Below, in pieces: positions 27,980-36,283 of a stretch of DNA of 64,000 nt. The first letter of the stretch is position 1. Each line of letters begins with the position of its first letter. The notes under the pieces are model-generated. The model made no database searches and was not told where the DNA came from. It worked only from the letters and a program-made list of their open reading frames with translations. The DNA lies in assembly GCF_900111685.1 (NCBI RefSeq), contig NZ_FOHX01000016.1, forward strand, positions 124,001 to 188,000, given 5' to 3'. Position numbers and translations under genes: made by a program. Source of the DNA: Nonomuraea wenchangensis. Its GTDB lineage: Bacteria > Actinomycetota > Actinomycetes > Streptosporangiales > Streptosporangiaceae.

Positions 27980-28738
27980 GTGGGCGCGTTCGATCTCAAC
28001 GGTAAGCAGGCCCTGGTCACGGGGGCATCGAAGGGCATCGGGCGGGCCATCGCGCTCGCCTACGCGGCGGCCGGCGCCGACGTGGCCCTGGTGTCCCGGT
28101 CGGCCGACGCGCTCGCCGAGGTCGCCAAGGAGATCGAGGCGCTCGGCCGCCGGGCCGTCGTGCTGCCCGCCGACCTCACCGACCGCGACGCCGCCGCGAG
28201 CATGGTGGCCGCCGCCATCGACGGGCTCGGCCACCTCGACATCGTCGTCAACAACGCGGGCGGCTCGAACTTCATGGTCGAGTTCAAGGACCTGCGGCTG
28301 TCCGGCTGGGACAAGCTCATGCGGCTCAACCTCGACTCGGCCATGGTCGTCTGCCACGCGGTGGCGCCCCACTTGCTGGAGCGGGGGAGCGGGTCGGTCA
28401 TCAACGTGGCCTCCGTCGCGGCGCTCGGCGCGCCCTTCCTGGCGCCGTACGCGGCCGCCAAGGCCGGGCTGGTCGCGCTCACCAAGACGCTGGCCCTGGA
28501 GTGGGCGCGGGCCGGCGTACGGGTCAACGCCCTGTGCCCCGGCTGGACGGCCACCGAGCTCAACCGCAACCTCTGGGACGACGGGAGCGGCGGGGCGGCC
28601 ACGATCGCCACCGTGCCCATGCGGCGCTGGGGGACCGCCGAGGAGATGGCCCAGCCGGCGATCTTCCTGGCGAGCGGGGCTTCGGCGTACATGACCGGGC
28701 AGGTCCTTTTCATCGACGGCGGCGCCACCGCGGTCTGA
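27980..28738 (+). CDS. SDR family oxidoreductase
   Basis: A 252-residue NAD(P)-dependent short-chain dehydrogenase. The cofactor motif is TGASKGIG, then NNAGG, a catalytic Ser in NVASVAAL, and YAAAK. It starts at GTG 27980 after GGAGGAGGC; upstream codons in frame are not family-like. The C-terminus IDGGATAV is typical of the FabG-like classical SDRs. The substrate is unknown. It lies 140 nt after the RHS stop and reads as an ordinary enzyme, not as an immunity protein. Confidence 0.92.
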   Translation: MGAFDLNGKQALVTGASKGIGRAIALAYAAAGADVALVSRSADALAEVAKEIEALGRRAVVLPADLTDRDAAASMVAAAIDGLGHLDIVVNNAGGSNFMVEFKDLRLSGWDKLMRLNLDSAMVVCHAVAPHLLERGSGSVINVASVAALGAPFLAPYAAAKAGLVALTKTLALEWARAGVRVNALCPGWTATELNRNLWDDGSGGAATIATVPMRRWGTAEEMAQPAIFLASGASAYMTGQVLFIDGGATAV

Positions 28739-28840
28739 CCTGCTGTCCAGCGGGTCCGGTGGAAGCGGTCGCGCGCTTTGCGGCATATAGGCATGCGACA
28801 TCGTGTGCTCACAGGCGTGATCCGCGTTACCGTGGGGGCC

Positions 28841-29626
28841 GTGCAGCTCTACACGAGATCGTCCGGGACCGGGCTCCCGGTTGTGCTGCTTCACGCGTTC
28901 CCGCTGTCGTCGGCCATGTGGCTGGCCCAGCGGGAAGGGCTGGCCAAGGTCTGCCGGGTCATCACCCCCGACCTGCGCGGCTTCGGCGGCTCCCGGCTGG
29001 GCGAGGACGACCCCTCGCTCGACCTCATGGCCGACGACGTCGCCAGGCTGCTCGACGACGAGGGCATCGAACGGGCGGTGGTGGGCGGGCTGTCCATGGG
29101 CGGCTACGTCACGCTGGCGTTCTGCCGCAGGCACCCCGACCGGCTGCTCGGCGCGATCCTCGCCGACACCAAGGCCGTCCCCGACGCCGCTCCGGCGCGC
29201 GACAACAGGGAGCGCATCGCGCGGGCCGTGCTGTCCGAGGGCAGCGACGTGCTGGTCAGCGAGGTGCTGCCGGGGCTCATCGGGCCGACGACCAAGGAGC
29301 GGCGCGCCATGGTGTTCGGGCGGGTCAAGGGGCTGGTGCAGTCCGCCCCGCCGGGCGCGGTCGCCTGGGCGCAGCGCGCGATGGCCGGGCGGCCGGACTC
29401 CACCGAGACGCTCGCGGCGCTGAAGGTCCCCCTGCTGGTCGTCGTGGGCGAGGAGGACGACCTGACGCCGCCCGCCGAGGCCAAGGCCATGGCGGAGGCG
29501 GTGCCGGGCGCGCGGCTGGAGGTCATCCCCAAGGCCGGCCACCTCAGCGCGGTCGAGCAGCCGGAGGCTTTCAACGCGGCCGTGTCGGAGTTCCTGCAGA
29601 CCGAGCTCGGCGCCGCCCGCCGGTGA
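28841..29626 (+). CDS. Alpha/beta hydrolase fold protein
   Basis: A 261-residue hydrolase of the PcaD/BioH type. The nucleophile elbow is GGLSMGGY, the oxyanion hole is LLHAFPLSS, the acid is in EEDDLTPP and the His is in AGHLSAVEQP. The start is uncertain: GTG 28841 begins the conserved region and a run of G precedes it, while in-frame codons extend back to 28778. It is convergent with the AI-2E-type permease. Confidence 0.88.
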   Translation: MQLYTRSSGTGLPVVLLHAFPLSSAMWLAQREGLAKVCRVITPDLRGFGGSRLGEDDPSLDLMADDVARLLDDEGIERAVVGGLSMGGYVTLAFCRRHPDRLLGAILADTKAVPDAAPARDNRERIARAVLSEGSDVLVSEVLPGLIGPTTKERRAMVFGRVKGLVQSAPPGAVAWAQRAMAGRPDSTETLAALKVPLLVVVGEEDDLTPPAEAKAMAEAVPGARLEVIPKAGHLSAVEQPEAFNAAVSEFLQTELGAARR

Positions 29627-29647
29627 CGGGCTCGTGCGGAGGCCCGC

Positions 29648-30793
29648 TCAGGAGCGGGCCTGCCGGGGGATCACCACCTCGCGGATGATCAGCGCGATGG
29701 CCGCGGCCACCGGGATCGCGAGCAGCGCGCCGACGATGCCGAGCAGCGCCCCGCCGAACAACGCGGCGATCACCGTCACGGCCGGCGTCACGTCCACCGA
29801 GCGCTTCATCACCCTGGGGTAGATGAGGTAGTTCTCGATCTGCTGGTAGATGATGAAGAAGATCGCGCAGGCGATGCCGGCCGGCACCGACTGCAGCAGC
29901 GCAACGGCCGAGACCACCACCGCGCCGATCGTGGCGCCCACAAGCGGGATCAGGTCCGTCAGCGCCACGATGAGGGCGAGCGCGAGCGCATACCTGACGT
30001 CCACGATGGACAGGAAGATCCAGGTCACCACGCCCGCGATGACCGAGATGAGCACGTTGCCGGCGACGTAGCCGCCGATCCCGGTCAGGATCTCCTCGCT
30101 GATCGCGCTGGTCCGCTCCCGGCGTGAGGCCGGCACCAGCTTCAGCATGTACGCCTTGATCGTGTGCAGCGAGCCGAGGAAGTAGAGCATGAGCACCAGC
30201 AGCGTCACCGTGGTGAACACGCCGTCCAGCACCACCAGGCTCGCGCCCATGATGCCGGTCGCGAGCGACGGCCCCAGCACGGTCGTCACGAACTGGGCGA
30301 CCTGCGGGATGATCTGGTAGTCGGCGTCGAGCTGCCGCAGCGTCGGATGGTTGCTCAGCTCGTTGACGTAGCCCGGCACCGCCGCGACGAAGTCGGCGAG
30401 CTCCCGCCCCACCGGCGGCACGATCGCCAGCCCGAACAGCACGAACGCCACGATCACCCCGATGAACACGATGGAGATCGCGGCCCTTCTGGCGAGGCCG
30501 CGCCGCTGCAACGCCTCGACGGCCGGGTTGAGCCCGACGGCCAGGAACATCGCCACCACGACCAGGATGATCGTGCTCAGCGAGTTGACGACCATCTGCG
30601 CGATCGCGATCGCGGTCAGCACCCCCAGGCCGCCGACCAGCCCGAACAGGAACGGGCCGCGGGCGAGCGGCTTGCCCGGCAGGCCGTACGGCTGCGCCGG
30701 GCCACCGTGCCCCGGGCCGTCCTCGACCTTGGACGGCCCGTCCTGAGCCTTGGGCTCGGCCTCTTCGGCGGCGGTCTCGGCATTAGCGGACAC
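29648..30793 (-). CDS. AI-2E family permease
   Basis: A 381-residue polytopic protein of the AI-2E/UPF0118 family, which includes autoinducer-2 exporters and Na+/H+ antiporters. About eight helices are visible, with the family motif DLIPLVGATIGAVV and the C-terminal GGALLGIVGALLAIPVAA. The hydrophilic N-terminus (about 50 residues, acidic) is cytoplasmic. GTG 30793 is chosen because AGGAG lies 10 nt upstream; an earlier GTG at 30811 lacks a site. It lies downstream of the coiled-coil gene on the same strand, behind a strong hairpin. Confidence 0.87.
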   Translation of the reverse strand: MSANAETAAEEAEPKAQDGPSKVEDGPGHGGPAQPYGLPGKPLARGPFLFGLVGGLGVLTAIAIAQMVVNSLSTIILVVVAMFLAVGLNPAVEALQRRGLARRAAISIVFIGVIVAFVLFGLAIVPPVGRELADFVAAVPGYVNELSNHPTLRQLDADYQIIPQVAQFVTTVLGPSLATGIMGASLVVLDGVFTTVTLLVLMLYFLGSLHTIKAYMLKLVPASRRERTSAISEEILTGIGGYVAGNVLISVIAGVVTWIFLSIVDVRYALALALIVALTDLIPLVGATIGAVVVSAVALLQSVPAGIACAIFFIIYQQIENYLIYPRVMKRSVDVTPAVTVIAALFGGALLGIVGALLAIPVAAAIALIIREVVIPRQARS

Positions 30794-30829
30794 GTGCCAG
30801 CAACTCCTCACTATCGGGCCGAAAACACA

Positions 30830-30867
30830 GAGAGAGCCTAGCGATCAAGCGATCGCCAGGCTCTCTC
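30830..30867 (-). terminator. Strong hairpin terminator after coiled-coil gene
   Basis: GAGAGAGCCT (30830-30839) pairs with AGGCTCTCTC (30858-30867), and inside them GCGATC pairs with GATCGC around an AAGC loop, giving a 17-bp stem with one A/C mismatch. It lies 34 nt after the stop of the coiled-coil gene on the minus strand and before the permease gene, separating the two transcripts. Confidence 0.8.
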
Positions 30868-30900
30868 CCAGCCGTCAAGCAGCCCCCGTGTGGTGAATCG

Positions 30901-32190
30901 TTATTCCTGCCACCATTCCGCGTCGTCGTCGGACTTGGCCTCGATCTTGGGCGCGGGCGTCGTGGCCGGCGCCTCGACCGCCGGCGCGGGCGCCGGGATC
31001 GCGGGCTTCGGCGGCGCCGCGGTGACCGCGGGCTCCGGCTCCATGCCGGGCAGCGCCGCGCCGCCGAGGAGCTGACGGAGCTGGGCCAGGTGGCTGGTGA
31101 TGCTGTCCCGCTGGCGGGTCAGCTCGTCGACCTGGCGCTGCATCGCCGTACGGGTGCGCTCGGCCTCGGTCTTCGCCTCGGTGACGATGGTCTCGGCGCT
31201 CGACTTCGCCTCGGCCACGATGGACTCGGAGTTCTTGCGCGCGTTGGCGACGAGCTGCTTGGCGTGCAGGTCGGCCTCGCGGCGGGTCTGCTCGGCCTGC
31301 TGGGTCGCCTTCGTGGCCCGCGACTCGGCGGTGGCGGCGCGCTGCTCGGCCTCGGCGACCAGCTTCTGTGTGGCGGCCTGGGCGGTGGCGTGGCGCTCGG
31401 CCTCCTGGCGCTCGGCCTCCTCGCGGCGGGAGGCGAGCTGGATCTCGAACTCCGCCTCGTCCTGGGCCCGCTTGGCCTCCGACTCCTCCAGCACCCGCTG
31501 CGCCTGGGCGCGCATCTCGTCGGCCTGGCGCTTGGCGGTGGTCAGCACCTCGTCGCGCTCGCGCTTGGTCGAGGCCCGGAGCTGGGCGACCTCGCGCTCG
31601 GTCGTGGTGCGGAGCTTGGCGATCTCACGCTCGGCGTCGGCGCGCTTCTCGGCGACCTCGTGGTCGGCCGTGGCCCGGAGCTTGGCGACCTCACGCTCGG
31701 TGGTGTTGGTCAGCTCGTCGGCCTCGCGGCGGGCGGTGCCCCGGATCTCCTCGGCGTCGCGCTCGGCCGCGGTGCGCATCTCGTCGCTCTCGCGGGTGGC
31801 CTGGGCGCGCTTCTCGGCGGCCTCGGCCTCGGCGGCGGCGCGCAGGTCGGCGGCCTCGACCTTGGCCGCGGCCTTGATCTCGTTGGCCTCGGACCTGGCG
31901 GCCTGGACGAGCTCGGTGGCCTGCTCCTCGGCCAGCCGGAGCAGCTGCTCGATGCGGGCGCCGAGACCGGAGTAGGTCGGGCGCTCCTGCTCCTGGAGCT
32001 GGCGCTGGGAGTCGGACAGGTCGCGCTGCAGGCCGGTGATCTGCTCGCGCGCCTGGCGAATCTCCTGGTCGAGCTGCTTGAGGTGGTCGTGGACCTGATG
32101 CCGGTCGTAACCGCGAAGCACCACATCGAATTCGCGTGCGGGTGCGTCCTCGAAGAAATTGTTGAGCTGGGCGTCGATGTCGGACTGCAT
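30901..32190 (-). CDS. DivIVA-like coiled-coil cytoskeletal protein (Scy/FilP locus)
   Basis: A 429-residue protein. Residues 18-60 resemble the DivIVA N-domain (REFDVVLRGYDRHQVHDHL). Residues 97-239 are thirteen uninterrupted 11-residue repeats of the type TTEREVAKLRA, then a further coiled coil to about 375 and a Pro/Ala-rich tail ending EWWQE. In Streptomyces coelicolor the polar-growth proteins FilP (SCO5396) and Scy (SCO5397) sit next to methylmalonyl-CoA epimerase and a thiolase (from memory), exactly the neighbours here, so a tip-growth scaffold is likely. ATG 32190 lacks a clear ribosome-binding site; upstream in-frame starts up to 32274 remain possible. Confidence 0.8.
   Translation of the reverse strand: MQSDIDAQLNNFFEDAPAREFDVVLRGYDRHQVHDHLKQLDQEIRQAREQITGLQRDLSDSQRQLQEQERPTYSGLGARIEQLLRLAEEQATELVQAARSEANEIKAAAKVEAADLRAAAEAEAAEKRAQATRESDEMRTAAERDAEEIRGTARREADELTNTTEREVAKLRATADHEVAEKRADAEREIAKLRTTTEREVAQLRASTKRERDEVLTTAKRQADEMRAQAQRVLEESEAKRAQDEAEFEIQLASRREEAERQEAERHATAQAATQKLVAEAEQRAATAESRATKATQQAEQTRREADLHAKQLVANARKNSESIVAEAKSSAETIVTEAKTEAERTRTAMQRQVDELTRQRDSITSHLAQLRQLLGGAALPGMEPEPAVTAAPPKPAIPAPAPAVEAPATTPAPKIEAKSDDDAEWWQE
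31474..31902 (-). repeat. Thirteen tandem 11-residue (33-bp) coiled-coil repeats
   Basis: Residues 97-239 of the DivIVA-like protein split without gaps into thirteen hendecads, for example AARSEANEIKA, AAKVEAADLRA, AAERDAEEIRG, TADHEVAEKRA, TTEREVAQLRA and TAKRQADEMRA. Hydrophobic residues recur at positions 2, 6 and 9, as in hendecad (straight or slightly right-handed) coiled coils. Confidence 0.9.
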
Positions 32191-32375
32191 GGAGGCTCGA
32201 TCCTGGGTTGTCGAGACGGCTACACGTGCCGGACGGGGGGTTCGGGGCATCCGAGCCGGGAGCCTGTGCCTCACGGCAGGCTCCCTGTCCGGTTGGGAGG
32301 ACCAGCGTACTCCGCCGGTGCCACCCGCGAAGCCCCGTCCAATTTTCTGCGTGACTAGTTACATATGAGCTTTTT

Positions 32376-32807
32376 TTACGATTTGTCGGGATCGGCAGCT
32401 TGGACCAGCTCCGTCAGCATTCCGCCCACATCCTTGGGATGCAGGAAGGCGATCCGCGAATCCATGGAACCGTGCCTGGGACGCTCGTCCAGCAGCCTCA
32501 CACCCTTTGCGCCGATCTTAGCCATGGTTTCGGTGACATCGCGTACACCGAACGCGACATGGTGCACACCCTCACCCCGCCTGGCGAGGAATTTCCCCAC
32601 GGGCGAGTCCTCGGAGAGAGGCTCCAGGAGCTGGATGTAGGAGCCTCCGCCCTCGCCGTCGGCGATGTGCAGCATGGCCTCCTTGACCCCCTGCTCCTCG
32701 TTGACCTCGCGGGCCACCACCGTGAGCTCGAAGGTCTCCGAGAAGAAGCGGATCTTCTCCTCCAGGTCGTGGCAGGCGATCCCTATGTGGTCGATCCGCA
32801 TGAACAT
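32376..32807 (-). CDS. mce: Methylmalonyl-CoA epimerase
   Basis: Interconverts the 2R and 2S forms of methylmalonyl-CoA in propionate metabolism; 143 residues in the glyoxalase/VOC fold. Metal ligands lie in MRIDHIGIAC and GVHHVAFGVRD, and the general acid-base Glu in GGMLTELVQ and the QLLEPL motif. GGAGGT precedes ATG 32807 by 9 nt. It is divergent from the acetyl-CoA acetyltransferase, matching Rv1322A-Rv1323 in mycobacteria (from memory). Confidence 0.94.
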   Translation of the reverse strand: MFMRIDHIGIACHDLEEKIRFFSETFELTVVAREVNEEQGVKEAMLHIADGEGGGSYIQLLEPLSEDSPVGKFLARRGEGVHHVAFGVRDVTETMAKIGAKGVRLLDERPRHGSMDSRIAFLHPKDVGGMLTELVQAADPDKS

Positions 32808-32892
32808 GTGTGGTCTACCTCCATGGCGAGCGACGTTGTACCCGTGGGTATCGTGTCAAAGACCCGACGCGCGAGCACAGGAGGCCGTTGTC

Positions 32893-34080
32893 ATGTCCAG
32901 GTCCGTCATTGTCGCCGGAGCTCGCACCCCCATCGGGAAACTGCTCGGCTCCCTGTCCGGCCAGTCGGCCGTCGAGCTGGGCGGCATCGCGATCAAGGCC
33001 GCTCTGGAACGTGCCGGAGTCGCCCCCGAAGCCGTCGAGTACGTGATCATGGGTCAGGTGCTCCAGGCCGGCGCCGGGCAGATCCCGTCCCGCCAGGCCG
33101 CCGTGAAGGCCGGCATCCCGATGACCGTCCCCTCCATCACCATCAACAAGGTCTGCCTGTCCGGCCTCGACGCGATCGCGCTGGCCGACCAGCTCATCAG
33201 GGCCGGCGAGTTCGAGATCGTGGTGGCCGGCGGCATGGAGTCCATGACCAACGCCCCCCACCTGCTGCCCGGCCTGCGCAAGGGCGTCAAGTACGGCGGC
33301 TCCGAGGTCGTCGACTCGATGGCGCACGACGGCCTGTTCTGTGCCTTCGACCAGTGCGCGATGGGCGAGTCCACCGAGCGTCACAACACCCGCCTCGGCA
33401 TCGGCCGCGAGGAGCAGGACGCGGTCTCGGCCCGCTCCCACCAGCTCGCCGCCGCCGCCATCAAGAACGGCGTCTTCGACGACGAGATCGTCCCGGTGCC
33501 GATCCCGCAGCGGCGCGGCGAGCCGGTGCTGGTCAAGGAGGACGAGGGCGTACGCGGCGACACCACGGCGGAGACGCTTGCCAAGCTCCGCCCGGCCTTC
33601 GCCGCCGACGGCACCATCACGGCCGGTTCGGCGTCCCAGATCTCCGACGGCGCCTGCGCGGTCGTCGTCATGTCCAAGGCCAAGGCCGAGGAGCTGGGCC
33701 TGGAGTGGCTGGCCGAGATCGGCAGGCACGGCAACGTCGCCGGGCCCGACGCCTCGCTCCAGTCCCAGCCGGCCAACGCCATCAAGCAGGCCATGGCCAA
33801 GCAGGGCGTCAGCGCGGACGACCTCGACCTCGTCGAGATCAACGAGGCGTTCGCCAGCGTGGTGGTCCAGTCGGCCAAGGAGCTGGGCGTGCCGCTGGAC
33901 AAGGTCAACGTCAACGGGGGCGGCATCGCGCTCGGGCACCCGATCGGGGCCTCCGGGGCGCGCATCGTGCTCACCCTCGCCCACGAGCTGCGGCGCAGGG
34001 GCGGCGGGCTCGGCGCGGCCGGGCTCTGCGGCGGCGGCGGCCAGGGCGACGCCCTGCTCATCAGCGTGCCGAAGTCCTGA
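32893..34080 (+). CDS. Acetyl-CoA C-acetyltransferase (thiolase)
   Basis: Condenses two acetyl-CoA to acetoacetyl-CoA or cleaves 3-ketoacyl-CoA; 395 residues. The nucleophilic Cys is in INKVCLSGLDA, the His in GGIALGHPIGASGAR, and the second Cys in GLCGGGGQGDA. The ATG follows GGAGG at a suitable distance. The gene starts 85 nt from the divergent epimerase and ends before a strong hairpin. Confidence 0.95.
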   Translation: MSRSVIVAGARTPIGKLLGSLSGQSAVELGGIAIKAALERAGVAPEAVEYVIMGQVLQAGAGQIPSRQAAVKAGIPMTVPSITINKVCLSGLDAIALADQLIRAGEFEIVVAGGMESMTNAPHLLPGLRKGVKYGGSEVVDSMAHDGLFCAFDQCAMGESTERHNTRLGIGREEQDAVSARSHQLAAAAIKNGVFDDEIVPVPIPQRRGEPVLVKEDEGVRGDTTAETLAKLRPAFAADGTITAGSASQISDGACAVVVMSKAKAEELGLEWLAEIGRHGNVAGPDASLQSQPANAIKQAMAKQGVSADDLDLVEINEAFASVVVQSAKELGVPLDKVNVNGGGIALGHPIGASGARIVLTLAHELRRRGGGLGAAGLCGGGGQGDALLISVPKS

Positions 34081-34109
34081 CCCCTGTCCTTCTTCTGATC
34101 ACCGCTCAC

Positions 34110-34147
34110 CGGCCCGGTGATGGTCGCCTCTGACCGTCGCCGGGCCG
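34110..34147 (+). terminator. Hairpin terminator after thiolase
   Basis: The arms at 34110-34125 and 34132-34147 form a 16-bp stem (outer CGGCCCGG / CCGGGCCG, inner GGTC / GACC, two G-T wobbles) around a 6-nt loop, 29 nt after the stop. Confidence 0.82.
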
Positions 34148-34233
34148 TTCGCGTGCGTGCGATCGTCGCGTCACTCTGCGTCGCGATGTAAAAAATCCTA
34201 GACATGATGTCTGCGCTGCTTTACATTCCAAGT

Positions 34234-34662
34234 ATGGCTTCCGAAGAGAAACGCGCCTGGGTGATGCTGGTGGTCACGGTCGCGGCGTACGGCATCTACG
34301 TCGCCACGATCCTCGGCCGGGCGGGCTCCGTGCCGCTCACCGAAGTCCCCTACGTGGCGCCGCTGCTGTGGAGCATCGGAGGGGCGTTCCTGGCCTCGAT
34401 GGTGCTGTTCATCGCGGTGAGCACCACCGCGCCCGCCGAGGTCGGCAAGAAGGACCAGCGGGACCGCGAGATCCACCGCTACGGCGAGTACACCGGGCAG
34501 TGGTTCCTCGTCGCGGGCGCCGTGGCGGCGCTGGCCATGGCGATGGCCGAGCTCCCGCACTTCTGGATCGCCAACGTGATCTACCTGGGGTTCGTCCTGT
34601 CGGCCGTCCTCGGGTCCACGCTCAAGATCGTCGCCTACCGGCGGGGGCTGCCGGGATGGTGA
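34234..34662 (+). CDS. Four-helix membrane protein, partner of XRE regulator
   Basis: A 142-residue protein with four hydrophobic helices and a charged cytoplasmic loop (KKDQRDREIHRYGEYTG) in the middle. No catalytic motif is recognised. It overlaps the next gene, a small Cro/C1-type regulator, by 7 nt; membrane protein plus compact XRE pairs of this kind are common in Gram-positive bacteria. ATG 34234 is preferred over ATG 34204, which would add ten non-hydrophobic residues. Confidence 0.75.
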   Translation: MASEEKRAWVMLVVTVAAYGIYVATILGRAGSVPLTEVPYVAPLLWSIGGAFLASMVLFIAVSTTAPAEVGKKDQRDREIHRYGEYTGQWFLVAGAVAALAMAMAELPHFWIANVIYLGFVLSAVLGSTLKIVAYRRGLPGW

Positions 34663-34880
34663 AGCCCACCAAGGTCACCAACACGATCCGCGCCCTGCGC
34701 TTCACGCACGGCGAGATGACCCAGGCCGAGCTGGCCGACCGCATCGGCGTCACCAGACAGACGATCATCGCCATCGAGCAGGGCCGGTACTCACCGTCCC
34801 TGGAGGTGGCCTTCCAGATCGCGCGGGTCTTCGGCGTCCCGCTCGACGACGTGTTCCAGTACCCGGACGGAGACCACTGA
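34656..34880 (+). CDS. Small XRE-family (Cro/C1) regulator
   Basis: A 74-residue helix-turn-helix protein made only of the DNA-binding domain: MTQAELADRIGVTRQTIIAIEQGRYSP is quoted here as MTQAELADRIGVTRQ and TIIAIEQGRYSPS. It ends DDVFQYPDGDH, like the YgzD/YozG type. It starts inside the 3' end of the membrane protein gene and its TGA overlaps the ATG of the oxidoreductase, so all three genes are translationally coupled. Confidence 0.92.
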   Translation: MVKPTKVTNTIRALRFTHGEMTQAELADRIGVTRQTIIAIEQGRYSPSLEVAFQIARVFGVPLDDVFQYPDGDH

Positions 34881-35851
34881 TGAAAGCGATCATCAGAAGC
34901 GTGTACGGCCCGCCCCGCGTCCTCGGCCTCGCCGACGTGCCCGAGCCCGAGCCCGGCGCCGGCGAGGTGCGGTTACGGGTCCACGCGGCGGGCGTCGACC
35001 AGGGCGTGTGGCACATGCTCACCGGCCTCCCGTACGTCATGCGGCTCGGCATCGGCCTGCGCCGCCCCAGGAGCCCCTGGGTCGGGGCCGACGTGGCGGG
35101 CGAGGTGACGGCCGTCGGGACCGGCGTCACCGCCTTCAAGCCCGGCGACCGCGTCTTCGGCACCTGCGGCGCGGCCTACGCCGAGCACGCCTGCGCCCGC
35201 GTGGACCGGCTCGCGGCGATCCCCGCGAACCTGACGTACGAGCAGGCCGCCGCCATCCCCACCTCGGGCATGACCGCGCTGCGCGCGCTGCGCGACTCCG
35301 GGCAGGTGCGGCGCGGGCAGCGCGTGCTCATCACCGGCGCGGGCGGCGGCGTCGGGACGTTCGCCGTGCAGCTCGCCAAGACGTTCGGCGCGCACGTCAC
35401 GGGCGTGTGCTCAGGGGCGAAGGAGGAGCTCGTCCGCTCCATCGGCGCGGACGACGTCGTCGACTACACGCGCGAGGACTTCACGGACGGCAGCCGGCCC
35501 CCGTACGACCTCATCATCGACATCGCGGGCCTGCGCCGGCTGTCCCACCTGCGGCGGGCGCTCACGCCGCGCGGCACGTACGTCATCGTGGGCGGGGAGG
35601 GCGGCGGCCGGTGGCTCGCCGGGCTGGACCGCCAGCTGCGGACCGCCCTGTACGGGCCGTTCACCCGCAAGCGGCCCCGGATGTTCTTCGCCTTCCCCCG
35701 CGAGGCCGACCTGCTGACGCTGGCCGAGCTGGCGGGGGAGGGGCGGATCACGCCGGTCGTCAGCGCGACGTACCCGCTGGAGCGGGTGCCCGAGGCGATC
35801 CGCGAGCTGGAGAAGGGGCACGCGCGCGGCAAGCTCGTCATCACCGTGTGA
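34880..35851 (+). CDS. Zinc-independent NAD(P)H oxidoreductase, MDR superfamily
   Basis: A 323-residue quinone-reductase/alcohol-dehydrogenase-like protein. GroES-like N-domain (GADVAGEVTAVGTGVTAF), then the Rossmann motif ITGAGGGVGTFAVQLAK. The zinc-ligand Cys/His of true alcohol dehydrogenases are absent, so a quinone-oxidoreductase-like activity is more likely. It is the last gene of a coupled three-gene unit and is followed by a perfect hairpin. Confidence 0.9.
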   Translation: MKAIIRSVYGPPRVLGLADVPEPEPGAGEVRLRVHAAGVDQGVWHMLTGLPYVMRLGIGLRRPRSPWVGADVAGEVTAVGTGVTAFKPGDRVFGTCGAAYAEHACARVDRLAAIPANLTYEQAAAIPTSGMTALRALRDSGQVRRGQRVLITGAGGGVGTFAVQLAKTFGAHVTGVCSGAKEELVRSIGADDVVDYTREDFTDGSRPPYDLIIDIAGLRRLSHLRRALTPRGTYVIVGGEGGGRWLAGLDRQLRTALYGPFTRKRPRMFFAFPREADLLTLAELAGEGRITPVVSATYPLERVPEAIRELEKGHARGKLVITV

Positions 35852-35883
35852 GCCGTCGGGCCCTCGTGCCCGGACAGCGCGAT

Positions 35884-35912
35884 GCCCCGGTCCGACCAGG
35901 ATGGACCGGGGC
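35884..35912 (+). terminator. Perfect hairpin terminator after oxidoreductase
   Basis: GCCCCGGTCC (35884-35893) and GGACCGGGGC (35903-35912) are exact complements around a 9-nt loop, 32 nt after the stop, followed by TTCGCG. Confidence 0.82.
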
Positions 35913-35975
35913 TTCGCGTACGCTCCCGGAGCTGTTCGACCAGGAATGCTCCGGGCGCCCCCTACGGGGGCTGCT

Positions 35976-36009
35976 CAGCCCGGCCGCGAGGGAGGCGGCG
36001 GCCGGGCTG
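35976..36009 (-). terminator. Perfect hairpin terminator after the 50-residue gene
   Basis: CAGCCCGGCCGC (35976-35987) and GCGGCCGGGCTG (35998-36009) are exact 12-bp complements around a 10-nt loop. It lies 11 nt beyond the stop of the small minus-strand gene, which supports that gene being real. Confidence 0.8.
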
Positions 36010-36020
36010 CTTGCAGGCGG

Positions 36021-36173
36021 TCATGCGGAACGGAAGCGGGCGAAGAACGAGCGGTGGCGGCGCTCGGCCTGCGGCCCGCGCAGCGCCTCCCGTACGCGCC
36101 GCTGCTCGGCGGCGGCCCGACGGAGTTCGGAGGCGTGGTGCTGCATGACGCTGTATTCGAGTTCGGCGTTCAT
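36021..36173 (-). CDS. Small basic protein of 50 residues
   Basis: ATG 36173 is preceded by AGAGGAGC at ideal spacing, and the frame ends at TGA 36021, just before a perfect 12-bp hairpin. The product starts MNAELEYSVMQHHASELRRA and continues as an Arg/Ala-rich helix ending SFFARFRSA; it carries about 12 Arg and is strongly basic. Function is unknown; similar tiny helical proteins with a similar MxxELxYS start occur in Streptomyces (from memory). A competing plus-strand frame at 35901-36290 has no ribosome-binding site. Confidence 0.72.
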   Translation of the reverse strand: MNAELEYSVMQHHASELRRAAAEQRRVREALRGPQAERRHRSFFARFRSA

Positions 36174-36283
36174 TCGAGTGCTCCTCTGGGCTTTTTCGCG
36201 TTGCCTGTCGTCTGCACTCTCAAGATTGCTCCTAAGGCCCTCCCCGGCACATCGGGCTTATGCCTTATCTCCGGGCGTCAGGA

